Below are positions 47,701 through 55,440 of a DNA stretch of 63,199 nucleotides, in pieces (positions within the stretch are counted from its first letter, which is position 1; each line of letters begins with the position of its first letter). The translations under genes were made by a program, and so were the position numbers. Source of the DNA: Pirellulales bacterium (GTDB lineage: Bacteria > Planctomycetota > Planctomycetia > Pirellulales > Thermoguttaceae). Below the pieces are notes generated by a model. That model saw nothing but the letters and a program-made list of their open reading frames with translations. It searched no databases and was not told the DNA's origin. The stretch covers positions 1 to 63,199 of the forward strand of contig JADLEL010000108.1 in NCBI GenBank assembly GCA_020846145.1, read 5' to 3'.

Positions 47701-47936
47701 ATTTGGCCGAGGTCCGCATCGCCGCCCATCGCTGGCGGATCGATTCGATCCATCTCGAAGAGCCGTATATGGTCTTCACTTACCAATCCGCCTGCTTGAT
47801 CCATAAACTCGCCTCCTCAAACGGGGGGAAATTGCGGGTGGTCGATGGCCGCAGTGCGTATCTGCCGCTCGACCATGCCGCTCGCGAGCCGAAATCCCTC
47901 CTCGGCACGGTGAAATCGCTGTTGCAATCCGAGTAG
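44703..47936 (+). CDS. mfd: Transcription-repair coupling factor Mfd
   Basis: The 1077-residue SF2 translocase removes stalled RNA polymerase and recruits UvrA. The UvrB-like N-terminal region contains F-S-V-R-G-G-I-V-D-I-F. The CarD-like RNAP-interaction domain (about 415-475) contains V-V-H-V-S-H-G-I-G-R-Y-R-G. The RecG-like motor has Walker A C-G-D-V-G-Y-G-K-T-E-V-A (about 571), D-E-E-Q-R-F-G-V and T-M-T-A-T-P-I-P-R-T-L. The TRG-type motif R-G-R-V-G-R and C-terminal TRCF domain follow. Length is slightly below E. coli (1148). An ATG at 44718 is an alternative start. Confidence 0.95.
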   Translation: MLQAGMASQTAERLKELSGRLERHAGFAEVVASLQAGHAATLDGVWGSSCALAAAALARHVPATLVVLCPHGDDVDDLLDDLPLFSEIPAERFPAWETLPGEQNACDEVFGDRLRVLKSLLSSAPPKIVAASIQSLLQPTPDRQTLARQTRTLRLGMEIRVAELARWLVENGFQNLPAVELPGEFSVRGGIVDIFAPDWFDPVRVEFFGDEIESLRRFEIAGQRSLGTLEEIELTLLPSGIRERAHFADYLPPQSWFLLIEPLELEQQGRHYLERLDRPAQLHDVSSVLREAFRFPSVAASAVAGGSLETTCRLKIESVERFSGDINRIREELNDAGAGQEVFVVCQTEAEAKRLEDLFAGTEIALAGNLHFPIGVLNAGFRLVADRIVLLSSGELFRRTDLRRPARRRLSRAIDSFLELRENDLVVHVSHGIGRYRGMKLLEKNGQIEEHLEIEFEGHTKLYVPSSKIGLVQKYVGGTKGRPKLAKIGGQLWSKQKQRVQEAVIDMASDMLELQAARLSRPGIAFPDDTEWQREFDASFPYRETRDQLGTIDSIKTDMCHPRPMDRLLCGDVGYGKTEVAMRAAFKAVDAGYQVGVLVPTTILCEQHRRTFNSRIAEFPFQIAALSRFATRKEQQEILEKLAAGAIDIVIGTHRLAQPDVRFHNLGLLIIDEEQRFGVEVKERLKALRQIVDVLTMTATPIPRTLHMGLLGLRDISNLETPPEDRLAVETRVHRFDAELIRHAVLRELNRGGQIFFVHNRVQDIHVLATRLRQIVPEATIGVAHGQMPEHELEDVMLNFIDRKHDILLATTIIESGLDIPNANTIFIDEADRYGLADLHQLRGRVGRYKHRAYCYLLIDPNKSLATAAVKRLRAIEEFSDMGAGFAIAMRDLEIRGAGNILGTQQSGHIAVVGYELYCSLLEAAVQQLKHLPPKETVEVDVQLPGDAYLPRTYVPDMRLKIDLYRRLARVAEPAELADFRAELIDRFGQLPPMAEHLLDLAEVRIAAHRWRIDSIHLEEPYMVFTYQSACLIHKLASSNGGKLRVVDGRSAYLPLDHAAREPKSLLGTVKSLLQSE

Positions 47937-47973
47937 GATTCTCGCTATACTCCCACCCGCTCGTAGAAACTAC

Positions 47974-48141
47974 TCGTTCCCACGCGGAGCATGTGGCTTC
48001 TCGTTCCCACGCTCCGTGTGGGAACGCAATTCCGCTTTTGCTCCCGCGTCGCCAAGGGATTAACTCACGTTGCACTAATCGTTCGCGGCAAGGACGCGGA
48101 GCGTCCTCCAAGTGCGTCCCCACGCGGAGCGTGGGAACGAG
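47974..48141. repeat. Cluster of CGTTCCCACGC-type palindromes
   Basis: Four related units: CGTTCCCACGCGGAGCAT (47975-47992), a near-perfect palindrome CGTTCCCACG...GTGGGAACG (48002-48026), GGACGCGGAGCGTCC (48091-48105) and CCCCACGCGGAGCGTGGGAACG (48118-48139). This dispersed family is known from many planctomycete and proteobacterial genomes. Confidence 0.75.
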
Positions 48142-48163
48142 TCGGCTTTTCAGAATCATCCCC

Positions 48164-49663
48164 GTGCAATACCGCATCAACAAATATCGGATGGCTTGGC
48201 TCGCGATCGCCGGAACGATTCTGGCGGCCTTCGCTCTTTCGGCTTATGCGCAATATCCCGGCCCGCCCGGCGACACCGGGACGGGCGTCATGCCGATGGC
48301 GCCGCCGGCGGTGCCCGCGCTGCCGCAGAATCAAGATTCTTACGGAGTTGTGCCGAAAGCGCCCTACGCCCCGGCAATCACCACCCGGCCGGCCGCTTGG
48401 GTCGGCGGAACGGCCGCCGCGGAGTCGTCCGGCCAATATCCGCAAACGAACGCCTCCCCGCAAACCAACCCTCCGCCACAATCGCCTCTCCAGTGGTCCG
48501 CTCCTGCCGGTCCGCAAAGCCGGCCGTCCAACTATCCTGCGACCGGCGCTCCTTCATTCGTCCCGCCGGCGAATTCGACCGGCGGAATACTTGGGGAAAT
48601 TATGCCGAATCCGGTTGCGAACGAAGCCTGGAACCTGACCGGCGCGCCCCAGCTCAATCCGAGCACGATTGCCTTGGCTCGCGTCGGTTCGGAAGGCATC
48701 TTCGCCAGCGAAATCGCGCCTCAGGTCGATCGCTTTCTCGCCGAGTACAAGGCCAAGATGTCGCCCGAGGAATTCGAATTGCAGCGCGCGCAATTCGAAA
48801 TGCAGCGCAATCTGATGATCCAAAAGAGCTTGAAGTCGCATATCGAATCGAAACTGATCCTCCAGGACGTCAAGCGCGACTTGCCCGTTGAAGCCATGAC
48901 GGGCGTCAACAAGCAATTAACCGGTTTGTTCGAGAAGACCGAAATGCCCAAGCTCTTGAAGCGCGAAAGCGCGGCCAACGCCAAGGAACTCGAGCGGAAA
49001 CTCAACGCCTTCGGCAATTCCATCGCCCAGGAAAAAAAGGCCTTCATCGAAAAGGCGCTCGTCGGCGAATGGGTGCGGCGGCAAATCAAGCCCGAAGAAC
49101 TGCCCACCGTCATCCAGCTCACGAATTATTACGAAACGCACAAGGCCGATTTCACCACGCCGGCCAAGGCCCGCTGGGAGGAACTGACCGTCGGCAAAGC
49201 CAAATACCCGAGCAAGGAAGAAGCCCTGGCGGCGCTCGCGCGGATGGGAAACCGAGTACTCGTCGGCGGCGAGCCGTTCGCCGAAGTGGCCAAGCAAAGC
49301 TCCGACGGCTTCACCGCCGCCAAAGGCGGATACCGCGATTGGGCCTCGTTGGGCAGCCTCGCCGACAAGGAAATCGAAAAGGCCGTCTTCGGGCCGAGCC
49401 TGCCCGTCGGGCAACTCAGCCAGATCATCGAAACGCCGCAGGATTACAACATCGTCCGCGTCATCGAGCGCGTCGATCGAAAGACCGCGGATTTTTGCGA
49501 GGTCCAGGAAATCATCCGCAAGAAAATCATCGAAGAGCGGAACGAACGCCAGTTCCGCGACTATCTCGAACGCCTCGAAAAGCGCACGCCCATCTGGACC
49601 ATCTACGACAACTTCGGCGACAATCTCCCCCTCGCCGAACGCCTCACCGAAAAGCGGCGGTAA
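48164..49663 (+). CDS. Parvulin-type peptidyl-prolyl isomerase, exported
   Basis: The 499-residue protein has a signal peptide (N-terminal R-I-N-K-Y-R, then AWLAIAGTILAAFALSAYAQ). A Pro/Gln-rich linker to about residue 180, a long helical chaperone-like region and a PPIC-type rotamase domain follow. The last spans roughly 320-430 and contains G-G-E-P-F-A-E-V-A-K-Q-S-S-D-G and a G-G-Y-R-D-W turn. The arrangement resembles SurA/PrsA foldases. The GTG at 48164 is chosen because it gives the signal peptide a positive n-region; an ATG at 48191 would not. Neither has a clear ribosome site. Confidence 0.8.
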   Translation: MQYRINKYRMAWLAIAGTILAAFALSAYAQYPGPPGDTGTGVMPMAPPAVPALPQNQDSYGVVPKAPYAPAITTRPAAWVGGTAAAESSGQYPQTNASPQTNPPPQSPLQWSAPAGPQSRPSNYPATGAPSFVPPANSTGGILGEIMPNPVANEAWNLTGAPQLNPSTIALARVGSEGIFASEIAPQVDRFLAEYKAKMSPEEFELQRAQFEMQRNLMIQKSLKSHIESKLILQDVKRDLPVEAMTGVNKQLTGLFEKTEMPKLLKRESAANAKELERKLNAFGNSIAQEKKAFIEKALVGEWVRRQIKPEELPTVIQLTNYYETHKADFTTPAKARWEELTVGKAKYPSKEEALAALARMGNRVLVGGEPFAEVAKQSSDGFTAAKGGYRDWASLGSLADKEIEKAVFGPSLPVGQLSQIIETPQDYNIVRVIERVDRKTADFCEVQEIIRKKIIEERNERQFRDYLERLEKRTPIWTIYDNFGDNLPLAERLTEKRR

Positions 49664-49718
49664 GACCGCATCGCTGGCATTTCTCCGCGAAAGTATTATA
49701 ATCTTAGGTAGTTGCGGC

Positions 49719-49890
49719 AGGGCGCGTGCTTGCACGCACGCCTAGCCTGGATTATTCATAAACATCGTAGATGCGGCATCCTGCCGCATTATTTGGCAAA
49801 AGCGGCAAGATGCCGCTTCTACAAATCGCTTTTATGAATAATGCGGGCTAGCGCAATCCCGGAATAAACGTGCGTACAGGTACGCACCCT
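49719..49890. repeat. Composite palindromic repeat with CTAGCC...GGCTAG ends
   Basis: The outer arms are CCTAGCCTGGATTATTCATA (from 49741) and its near reverse complement ending ATGCGGGCTAGC at 49852. The interior holds GATGCGGCATCC-TGCCGCATT and GCGGCA/TGCCGC stems. Flanks carry GTGCTTGCACGCAC and GTGCGTAC/GTACGCAC palindromes. A solo arm recurs at 113-128. Confidence 0.75.
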
Positions 49891-49914
49891 ACAATCGAAA
49901 TGGGAGAGATTGCC

Positions 49915-50172
49915 ATGTCCACCGAAATCGCCGCTCCCACTCAGTTGGAACGCCTGACGATGGAATTGCTCGGCCTGCCTACGGCCACCCGTGCCCGTTT
50001 GGCGGAACAATTGATTAAGAGCTTGGAACCGGAAGAATATCCCCCGCAAGAAGCAGTCAAGCGGCGTCAGATGGAAGTTGTCGGACGGCGAGTGGCCGAC
50101 TTCGAATCGGGGAAAACGCAAGGCATTCCCGCCGAAGATGTGTTTCGTGAAATCGAGGAGGAAATCGAATGA
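49915..50172 (+). CDS. Addiction-module antitoxin (TIGR02574-like)
   Basis: This 85-residue acidic protein has L-E-R-L-T-M-E-L-L-G-L-P-T-A-T-R-A-R-L-A-E-Q-L-I-K-S-L-E and an acidic C-terminus, the pattern of the RelB-like TIGR02574 antitoxins. GGGAGAG precedes the ATG. The stop overlaps the toxin start (ATGA). It should neutralise the following RelE/ParE toxin and repress the pair. Confidence 0.85.
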   Translation: MSTEIAAPTQLERLTMELLGLPTATRARLAEQLIKSLEPEEYPPQEAVKRRQMEVVGRRVADFESGKTQGIPAEDVFREIEEEIE

Positions 50173-50465
50173 GAAAGGTGGTCTTCGATCCCGAAGCCAA
50201 GGCGGAATTCAAAGCAGCCACCCGGTGGTATCAATCGCGGCAATCTGGCTTGGGTACGGAATTCCGCGAGGAAGTACATTTTGCCATCGAAAGAATGCGT
50301 TTATCACCAGAAGCCTTTGCTTGCCTCGAAAACGAGGTTCGATGCGTTACCACTCATCGCTTTCCATATCAAATTCTCTACAAGATTTATCCGGATTTCA
50401 TCTTCATCTACGCCGTCATGCACCACCACCGCGATCCCGACTACTGGAAATCACGGCTCGTTTAG
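50169..50465 (+). CDS. RelE/ParE-family toxin
   Basis: The 98-residue protein has F-D-P-E-A-K-A-E-F-K-A-A-T-R-W-Y at the start and the final F-P-Y-Q-I-L-Y-K-I, I-Y-A-V-M-H-H-H-R-D-P strands of the RelE/ParE fold. It would inhibit translation or gyrase; the two cannot be told apart here. Its end overlaps the convergent DUF1559-type gene by 15 bases. Confidence 0.87.
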   Translation: MRKVVFDPEAKAEFKAATRWYQSRQSGLGTEFREEVHFAIERMRLSPEAFACLENEVRCVTTHRFPYQILYKIYPDFIFIYAVMHHHRDPDYWKSRLV

Positions 50466-51503
50466 CCCGGCGTCCGCTTCGATCCTCGTTTCGGCCTTCG
50501 CGATCTTTCTGCTGTCCCACGCCCGGTAGAAGATGAGCGCGAGAGATATCAGCCAGACCAGAATGCTCAGCAGATAAGCCCATTCGCCCGTCTTGGGAGG
50601 GGATTTATAGACGGACATATTCACCGGTGACGGATCGTTGGGGTCTTCTTCCCAGGATTCCAGTTCGCCGATGCTTTTGATCTCGCCCATCAACAATTTG
50701 CGCCACAGCGAGATGGGCATATCGGCGCGTAAAGGTTCGACATGTCCGTCGGCAAACAACACATTGACGACACTCGGATGCGCGGTCGAAATCCTCATCC
50801 CCTTGCCGGTTTTCATCCGTTCCAGAGCTTCCTCGGCGGTAAGTGTATAAGGTTCCGCCCAATGCATGTCGGATTCGGCACATTCCACCGCCATGACGGT
50901 AACCGCCGGATCGCGCAAGTCGTTGAGGCTCACCGGCCCCTCTTTCCGCCAGATCGTGCCCGGTCCGACGATCGCGAGGTAGGACGAAAAATCGTCAGGC
51001 TTTCCGAAGGCGCTTGGGCAATCGAATATCCAGATTTTGAGCTCACGCAAAATTTTTGCGTTGTGCGGGCCGTCCCAGGATTCGTCTTTTTTCAACCGAT
51101 CATAAATATCCCGTCGCTCGAGGCCGGGTAGTATTTTCACCAGCCAACTATAGAGCGGTTTGCCGGATTTATCGTTAATAGTGATCGTCGGGAATTGACT
51201 GCGGGCATTTTCATAGTCCAGCAGGGCAAAGCCTATCAGCTTCATATTGTTCGCGCATCGCGCGCGCCGGGCTGCTTCAGGAGAGCCTGAAATAGCCGGC
51301 TTCAACAATCCGGGACAGACAATTCCAATCAAGACGATATAGGTAACGCGAATCATCCCATCCATCGTCGTCTTGGATCGATTGAACGCCAGCGCCGCCG
51401 CGCCCAGCACGATGGCGATCCAAATCCCCCAGGACCCAAACAGCGCCAGCGTCGCCGCCGCGAAAAAGAACACCAGAAAGATCGTGGAAAGGCGGTATTG
51501 CAT
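50451..51503 (-). CDS. DUF1559-type membrane protein with H-X9-DG motif
   Basis: The 350-residue protein has two or three N-terminal helices (residues 8-75), then A-R-R-A-R-C-A-N-N-M-K-L-I-G-F-A-L-L-D-Y-E-N, the start of a DUF1559 domain. The diagnostic H-P-S-V-V-N-V-L-F-A-D-G (H-X9-DG) and a further C-terminal helix follow. DUF1559 proteins are greatly expanded in planctomycetes and usually carry a pilin-like N-terminus; this one has extra helices instead. Function unknown. Confidence 0.8.
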   Translation of the reverse strand: MQYRLSTIFLVFFFAAATLALFGSWGIWIAIVLGAAALAFNRSKTTMDGMIRVTYIVLIGIVCPGLLKPAISGSPEAARRARCANNMKLIGFALLDYENARSQFPTITINDKSGKPLYSWLVKILPGLERRDIYDRLKKDESWDGPHNAKILRELKIWIFDCPSAFGKPDDFSSYLAIVGPGTIWRKEGPVSLNDLRDPAVTVMAVECAESDMHWAEPYTLTAEEALERMKTGKGMRISTAHPSVVNVLFADGHVEPLRADMPISLWRKLLMGEIKSIGELESWEEDPNDPSPVNMSVYKSPPKTGEWAYLLSILVWLISLALIFYRAWDSRKIAKAETRIEADAGLNEP

Positions 51504-51538
51504 TTTTGGATGCGAATCGAAAAAGCCAAGTATCGAAT

Positions 51539-51952
51539 TCAGGCTATCGGAGCCATCCGGAAACCGGCCTGTTCGAAATGCCGATCGAACGTCAAAACTT
51601 CCTGGATTTGCTGCTTACGCATGACGAGGAACGAGATGCAGTCGGTCAATGAGTAGCGCTTATCGCGGTGCTTTTCGAAAAATATCCAGCCTTGGTGAAA
51701 AAGGGATTCCTCGACGTGAATCAAATTCAACCTTCGGCTTTGAAGGAGCGAACGGCCGAGCGAGACGGCTTTCTCATGGAAGCCGCGGCTGTTGAAGAAA
51801 GTGACGGTTTCGGAAAAGACATAACTGGTCGTCACCAGCGGCGGAAGTTTGGCGACATTCTCGCTCCAGTATTTGATGGCCGCCTGGTGGTTGCCGTCAT
51901 CGGCCAATTCCAACGCCAGTAAAAAACTCGTATCCAGAAATTGCGATTCCAT
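51539..51952 (-). CDS. PIN-domain toxin (VapC-like)
   Basis: The 137-residue PIN-fold ribonuclease has acidic residues in F-L-D-T-S-F-L-L-A-L-E, the S-E-T helix, S-L-T-D-C-I-S-F and T-F-D-R-H-F-E-Q-A-G-F, consistent with the four-acid metal site. The start at 51952 gives M-E-S-Q-F-L-D-T-S. The preceding antitoxin gene lies 60 bases upstream in the same direction. Confidence 0.85.
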   Translation of the reverse strand: MESQFLDTSFLLALELADDGNHQAAIKYWSENVAKLPPLVTTSYVFSETVTFFNSRGFHEKAVSLGRSLLQSRRLNLIHVEESLFHQGWIFFEKHRDKRYSLTDCISFLVMRKQQIQEVLTFDRHFEQAGFRMAPIA

Positions 51953-52012
51953 ATTCAACACCCCAAGATTTCCCGGCTCGAAGAGAGATCGAATCCGCAA
52001 AATGCGCGACGA

Positions 52013-52213
52013 TTATAAGTAAGCGTCGTGATTCACCGAGGCGTCGGGTAAACCCAATTGGACCGGTTGGCTTCCCAATGCATGAATCGGGTCTTCCGCG
52101 CGCAGGGGGATGATCACGATGGCGTCGCGCTCCCGATGGATTTCGACTTCATCCACGCCGTCGAGCCAATCGTCGGGAATGGGCAGTTTCAAACTGGAGA
52201 CTTTACTTTTCAT
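52013..52213 (-). CDS. VapB-like antitoxin
   Basis: The 66-residue protein has an AbrB/SpoVT-like core (L-K-L-P-I-P-D-D-W-L-D-G-V-D-E-V-E-I, then D-A-I-V-I-I-P-L) and a C-terminal tail that would wrap the PIN toxin. GGAG lies 7 bases before the ATG. Confidence 0.75.
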   Translation of the reverse strand: MKSKVSSLKLPIPDDWLDGVDEVEIHRERDAIVIIPLRAEDPIHALGSQPVQLGLPDASVNHDAYL

Positions 52214-52242
52214 AGGGAAACTCCAAAAGGGAGAATATTGAC

Positions 52243-52271
52243 ATTATACAACAGAAAGCGGGCGGACGCAA
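52243..52271 (-). promoter_or_regulatory. Promoter of the vapBC-like pair
   Basis: On the minus strand TTGCGT (52271-52266) and TATAAT (52248-52243) are 17 bases apart, about 30 bases before the antitoxin ATG. Confidence 0.65.
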
Positions 52272-52295
52272 TTCAAACAAACGTGCGGGATGCGA

Positions 52296-54026
52296 CTAAT
52301 CCCCCTCCCGCTCCATCGCCTCCCGCAAGATCGTCGCCGAGGACGCCGCGTCATCGCCGTTTTTCGGCATCATCGCGGGAAGCTCGAAGGTGAACCGCGC
52401 GCCGCGCCCCACCTGGCTTTCGACCAGCAGCCGGCCGCCGTGCTCGCGGATGATCTTCTGGCTCACCGGCAAGCCCAGCCCCGTGCCGCGGCTTTTCTTC
52501 GAAGAGACGAAGGGGCTGAATAGATGGTCCATCTGGTCGGCGGGAATGCCGGGGCCGTCGTCCTCGACCACCACCCGCGCCAGCGACTCCGCCGCGTCGT
52601 ATTCCGTCCGCACGAGCACCTTGCCGGGCGGATCGTTCTCCGCCACCGCGTCGATGGCGTTGGTTACCACGTTCAGCACCGCGCGGTGGATGCCTTCGGG
52701 ATCGAAGACCAAGTCGGGCATCGCCGCGACCGGCCGCCACTCGAGTTTCACTTGCAATTCCGCGGCGCGGACATTCATTAGCTCGATCGCGTCGTGGACC
52801 GTGTCGTTCAAGTTCGCCGTGATCAGGTCCGGCTCCCGTTCCTTGCTGAAGGTGAGCATGTCCATCACCAGGGCGGAGATTTTGTTCTGGTTCTTCTCGA
52901 CGATCTTCCAGCCCTTGCCGACCACTTCTTCGTCGTGCTCGCGAAGTCCCATCTCGATCAGATAGCTCCCGCCGCGAATGCCTTGCAGGATGTTTTTGAT
53001 GTGGTGCGAAAGCGTGGCGATCGTCTGCCCGACGGCCGCCAATCGCTCGGCCTGGACCATCGCCGAATAATACCGCGTGTCCTCGACGGCGAGCGCGGCC
53101 TGATGGCCGATGGCGATCATCAGCTTCAGGTGGTCCTCGGTGAATTTCGAGTTTCCCCCCTGCTTGATCATCTGCTGCGGCGAGGTGGTGCTGTCGATGT
53201 AGATTACGCCCACCACGTCGTAGCGGCCTTGCATCGGTACGCAAATCGCCTCGCGGATGCCCATCTGCAGGATGCTGCCGGCGGGATTCCAGCGGTCGTC
53301 CAGCCGGGCGTCGCTGGTGACCACCCCCTCGTTCTTCTCGATCACGTAATCGAGGATCGTCTGGCTGATGTGGATTTTTTCGTCCGCTTTGATCCCCTTC
53401 CGCGTCCGCCGCACGCGCGGTTGCAGCGTCTTGGCCGCGGGGTCCATGAGCATGATGCAGCCCCGGTCGGCTTCGACCCACTCGAAGATCAGTTCCATGA
53501 TCCGCTGCAAAAGCTGGTCGATATCCAACGTGTGGCTCACCGCCAGCGCCGTGCGGTACATGATCTGCAAATTGCTCCGCGCCCGCGCGAGCCATGAATT
53601 CTGCGGTGCATCCGCGCGGAAATTGAGGATCGCGCTGCCTTCCTCCTGCGTGAGCGTTTTCACGATCCGCGACGAATCGGAAAGGTCTTCCGTGGGATTG
53701 ATCTTGACGTTTTGGGCCAGATCGACGCCCGACTCCTCGAGCGTGCCGGTGAAGAGCATCAGCGTGCTGCCCGCCTGCACCTGGTCGCCGCTTTCGAGCT
53801 TGTGCTGTTCGATCCGCTTGCCGTTGACGTAGGTGCCGTTGGAGCTATTCAGGTCGGAGAGGACGAACTCGCCCTCCCGGCGGCGGATTTCGGCGTGATG
53901 GCGGGAAACTTCGGAATCGTGAAGCTGGATGGCGTTCGAGGAATCGCGCCCGAGCTGGAAGACCGTGCCTTCCAGCTCGAAGCGAATGCCTTGATCGATT
54001 CCGCGAATCACAAAAAGCGTGGCCAC
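52296..54026 (-). CDS. Soluble FHA-GAF sensor histidine kinase
   Basis: The 576-residue protein has no membrane helix. An FHA domain (1-95; F-Q-L-G-R-D, S-R-H-H-A-E, N-G-T-Y-V-N-G) would bind phosphothreonine. A GAF domain (about 150-310) follows. The phospho-acceptor is in the L-S-H-H-I-K-N-I-L-Q-G helix (about 342). A HATPase domain has N-box N-V-V-T-N-A-I-D-A and G boxes D-D-G-P-G-I-P and G-T-G-L-G-L-P. The architecture is typical of planctomycetes. The receiver-only protein upstream on the same strand could be its partner, but a repeat element separates them. Confidence 0.9.
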   Translation of the reverse strand: MATLFVIRGIDQGIRFELEGTVFQLGRDSSNAIQLHDSEVSRHHAEIRRREGEFVLSDLNSSNGTYVNGKRIEQHKLESGDQVQAGSTLMLFTGTLEESGVDLAQNVKINPTEDLSDSSRIVKTLTQEEGSAILNFRADAPQNSWLARARSNLQIMYRTALAVSHTLDIDQLLQRIMELIFEWVEADRGCIMLMDPAAKTLQPRVRRTRKGIKADEKIHISQTILDYVIEKNEGVVTSDARLDDRWNPAGSILQMGIREAICVPMQGRYDVVGVIYIDSTTSPQQMIKQGGNSKFTEDHLKLMIAIGHQAALAVEDTRYYSAMVQAERLAAVGQTIATLSHHIKNILQGIRGGSYLIEMGLREHDEEVVGKGWKIVEKNQNKISALVMDMLTFSKEREPDLITANLNDTVHDAIELMNVRAAELQVKLEWRPVAAMPDLVFDPEGIHRAVLNVVTNAIDAVAENDPPGKVLVRTEYDAAESLARVVVEDDGPGIPADQMDHLFSPFVSSKKSRGTGLGLPVSQKIIREHGGRLLVESQVGRGARFTFELPAMMPKNGDDAASSATILREAMEREGD

Positions 54027-54073
54027 GTTCCGACTCCGCGATTTTCACCCGCCGAAAAGAGGAATCCCAAAAT

Positions 54074-54232
54074 CGTTTAGCCCGGAGTCAACGGCGACGG
54101 AGTAGTAGGTTATGCTTCAGCATAACGAGTAGGTTATACTTTAGCATAACGAGAATGTTATGCTGAAGCATAACCTACTTCACTTGGAATCATCAACCCG
54201 AATCGCCGTCGCCGTTGGCTCCGGGCTAAACG
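54074..54232. repeat. 159-bp nested inverted-repeat (MITE-like) element
   Basis: Terminal arms 54074-54100 and 54206-54232 are reverse complements at 26 of 27 positions (CGTTTAGCCCGGAG, then AACGGCGACGG). Nested inside, 54104-54126 and 54157-54179 are perfect 23-bp reverse complements. Each is itself a hairpin (GTTATGCT/AGCATAAC), and a third such hairpin lies in the centre. No ORF is inside. Confidence 0.85.
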
Positions 54233-54245
54233 AATAATAAGCCGA

Positions 54246-54623
54246 TCAGGCTACTTTTCGCGGGATTTTATCCAGTATCTCTTCGATTCTACGAATCAAC
54301 GGCCCGTAGTGATAGGGCTTGGCGAAGAATTCGCCCTCGGGAATAACAGAACGGTTTCGACGGACTTTTCCTAAGAGAATCATCGGCGGCTTGCCAATTT
54401 CACTATCTCCCCTATCTTTCCCGCAAAAAACTCCCAGTTCGGTCGCCTCGAATTCGGTATCCAGAACGATCACGTCGGGCTGATGGCGTCGCGCCAGATC
54501 GACCCCCTCCGTGGTGCGGGCGGCCGTCATGGTTCGCACCCCATGCCGTTCCAAAACCGTGCGCAATACCTCTCGATTCTCTTCCGATTGATCCACAATC
54601 AGTACGCTCCGCTGGCTCTTCAC
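54246..54623 (-). CDS. Single-domain response regulator (receiver only)
   Basis: The 125-residue CheY-like domain has acidic pair and strand start S-V-L-I-V-D-Q, acceptor aspartate in D-V-I-V-L-D-T-E, and the conserved lysine in F-F-A-K-P. A GTG start at 54623 is chosen because GGAGGG lies 7 bases before it; the upstream ATG (54665) falls inside a palindromic repeat. No output domain is present. It lies upstream of the FHA-GAF kinase on the same strand. Confidence 0.8.
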   Translation of the reverse strand: MKSQRSVLIVDQSEENREVLRTVLERHGVRTMTAARTTEGVDLARRHQPDVIVLDTEFEATELGVFCGKDRGDSEIGKPPMILLGKVRRNRSVIPEGEFFAKPYHYGPLIRRIEEILDKIPRKVA

Positions 54624-54648
54624 CGCGTCACCCTCCGTGGAATTGATC

Positions 54649-54696
54649 GTAGGACAGGTTTCCAACCTGTCGCGACAGATTAGAAATCCGTCCTAC
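54649..54696. repeat. GTAGGAC palindromic repeat with ACAGGTT core
   Basis: GTAGGAC (54649-54655) pairs with GTCCTAC (54690-54696). Inside, ACAGGTT-TCC-AACCTGT forms a stem at 54654-54670. It lies in the leader of the receiver gene. Confidence 0.65.
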
Positions 54697-54909
54697 CAAA
54701 TGGACTTCCTTGTCCGAAAATAGGCGGGAAATGGTAAATCTTCGTCGTTTACCGGCGAGGGTGGGAGCATACCCGGAACCGCCAATCCTGTCAAAGCGGA
54801 TTTTTTGCGTTTTTCCTCTTCATAAATCCTGAAAGTGCATACAATTGATGGTGATTGGATTTTTATGTCAACTTTTCGCCCGGCGGATCAATAGTAAGCG
54901 GAGGTCGAT

Positions 54910-55440
54910 ATGGAAAAAGCATTCGAGATCATGGCGGAAGAATACCGGCCGATGCTCTTTTCCTACGCCCGAACCCTCATGAACGGCGACGAACACGAGG
55001 CCGAAGACGTCGTCCAGGAGACATTCATCACGGCCCAAAACCGCTTGGAGAGCTTCCGCCTCGGCGAAAACTTCGGCGGTTGGCTGCGGGGCATCGCCCG
55101 CAATAAGGCTTTGGAAAGCCGGCGGGCCGCGCGAAACCGCCGGGCGATCGTCGATAGCCGGATCATCGAGGGCATGGAAGACGTCTATGCGATATTCGAC
55201 GCCCCCGCCGCGGATGGCGCGAGTTGGGCCGAGCAGATACGCGCCTCGCTTACGCGGTGCATCGAACGGCTCAATCGAACCCTGCAAGAGGCGGTGCTGC
55301 GCGTCTATCGCGAAGGCTTGAGTCTGCGCGAAGCGGCCGCCGCGTTGCAGTCGTCCCCCGTCGCCGTGGCGCAGCGATTGAGCCGCGCCCGCAACCTGCT
55401 CCGGCAATGCGTCGGCAATCGCATGGAGGATGAGCCATGA
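54910..55440 (+). CDS. ECF-type RNA polymerase sigma factor
   Basis: The 176-residue protein has sigma region 2 (Y-A-R-T-L-M-N-G-D-E-H-E-A-E-D-V-V-Q-E-T-F, then N-F-G-G-W-L-R-G-I-A-R-N) and region 4 (L-S-L-R-E-A-A-A-A-L, V-A-V-A-Q-R-L-S-R-A-R). GGAGG lies about 6 bases before the ATG. The stop overlaps the next gene (ATGA), whose N-terminal part looks like its membrane anti-sigma/FecR partner. Confidence 0.9.
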   Translation: MEKAFEIMAEEYRPMLFSYARTLMNGDEHEAEDVVQETFITAQNRLESFRLGENFGGWLRGIARNKALESRRAARNRRAIVDSRIIEGMEDVYAIFDAPAADGASWAEQIRASLTRCIERLNRTLQEAVLRVYREGLSLREAAAALQSSPVAVAQRLSRARNLLRQCVGNRMEDEP

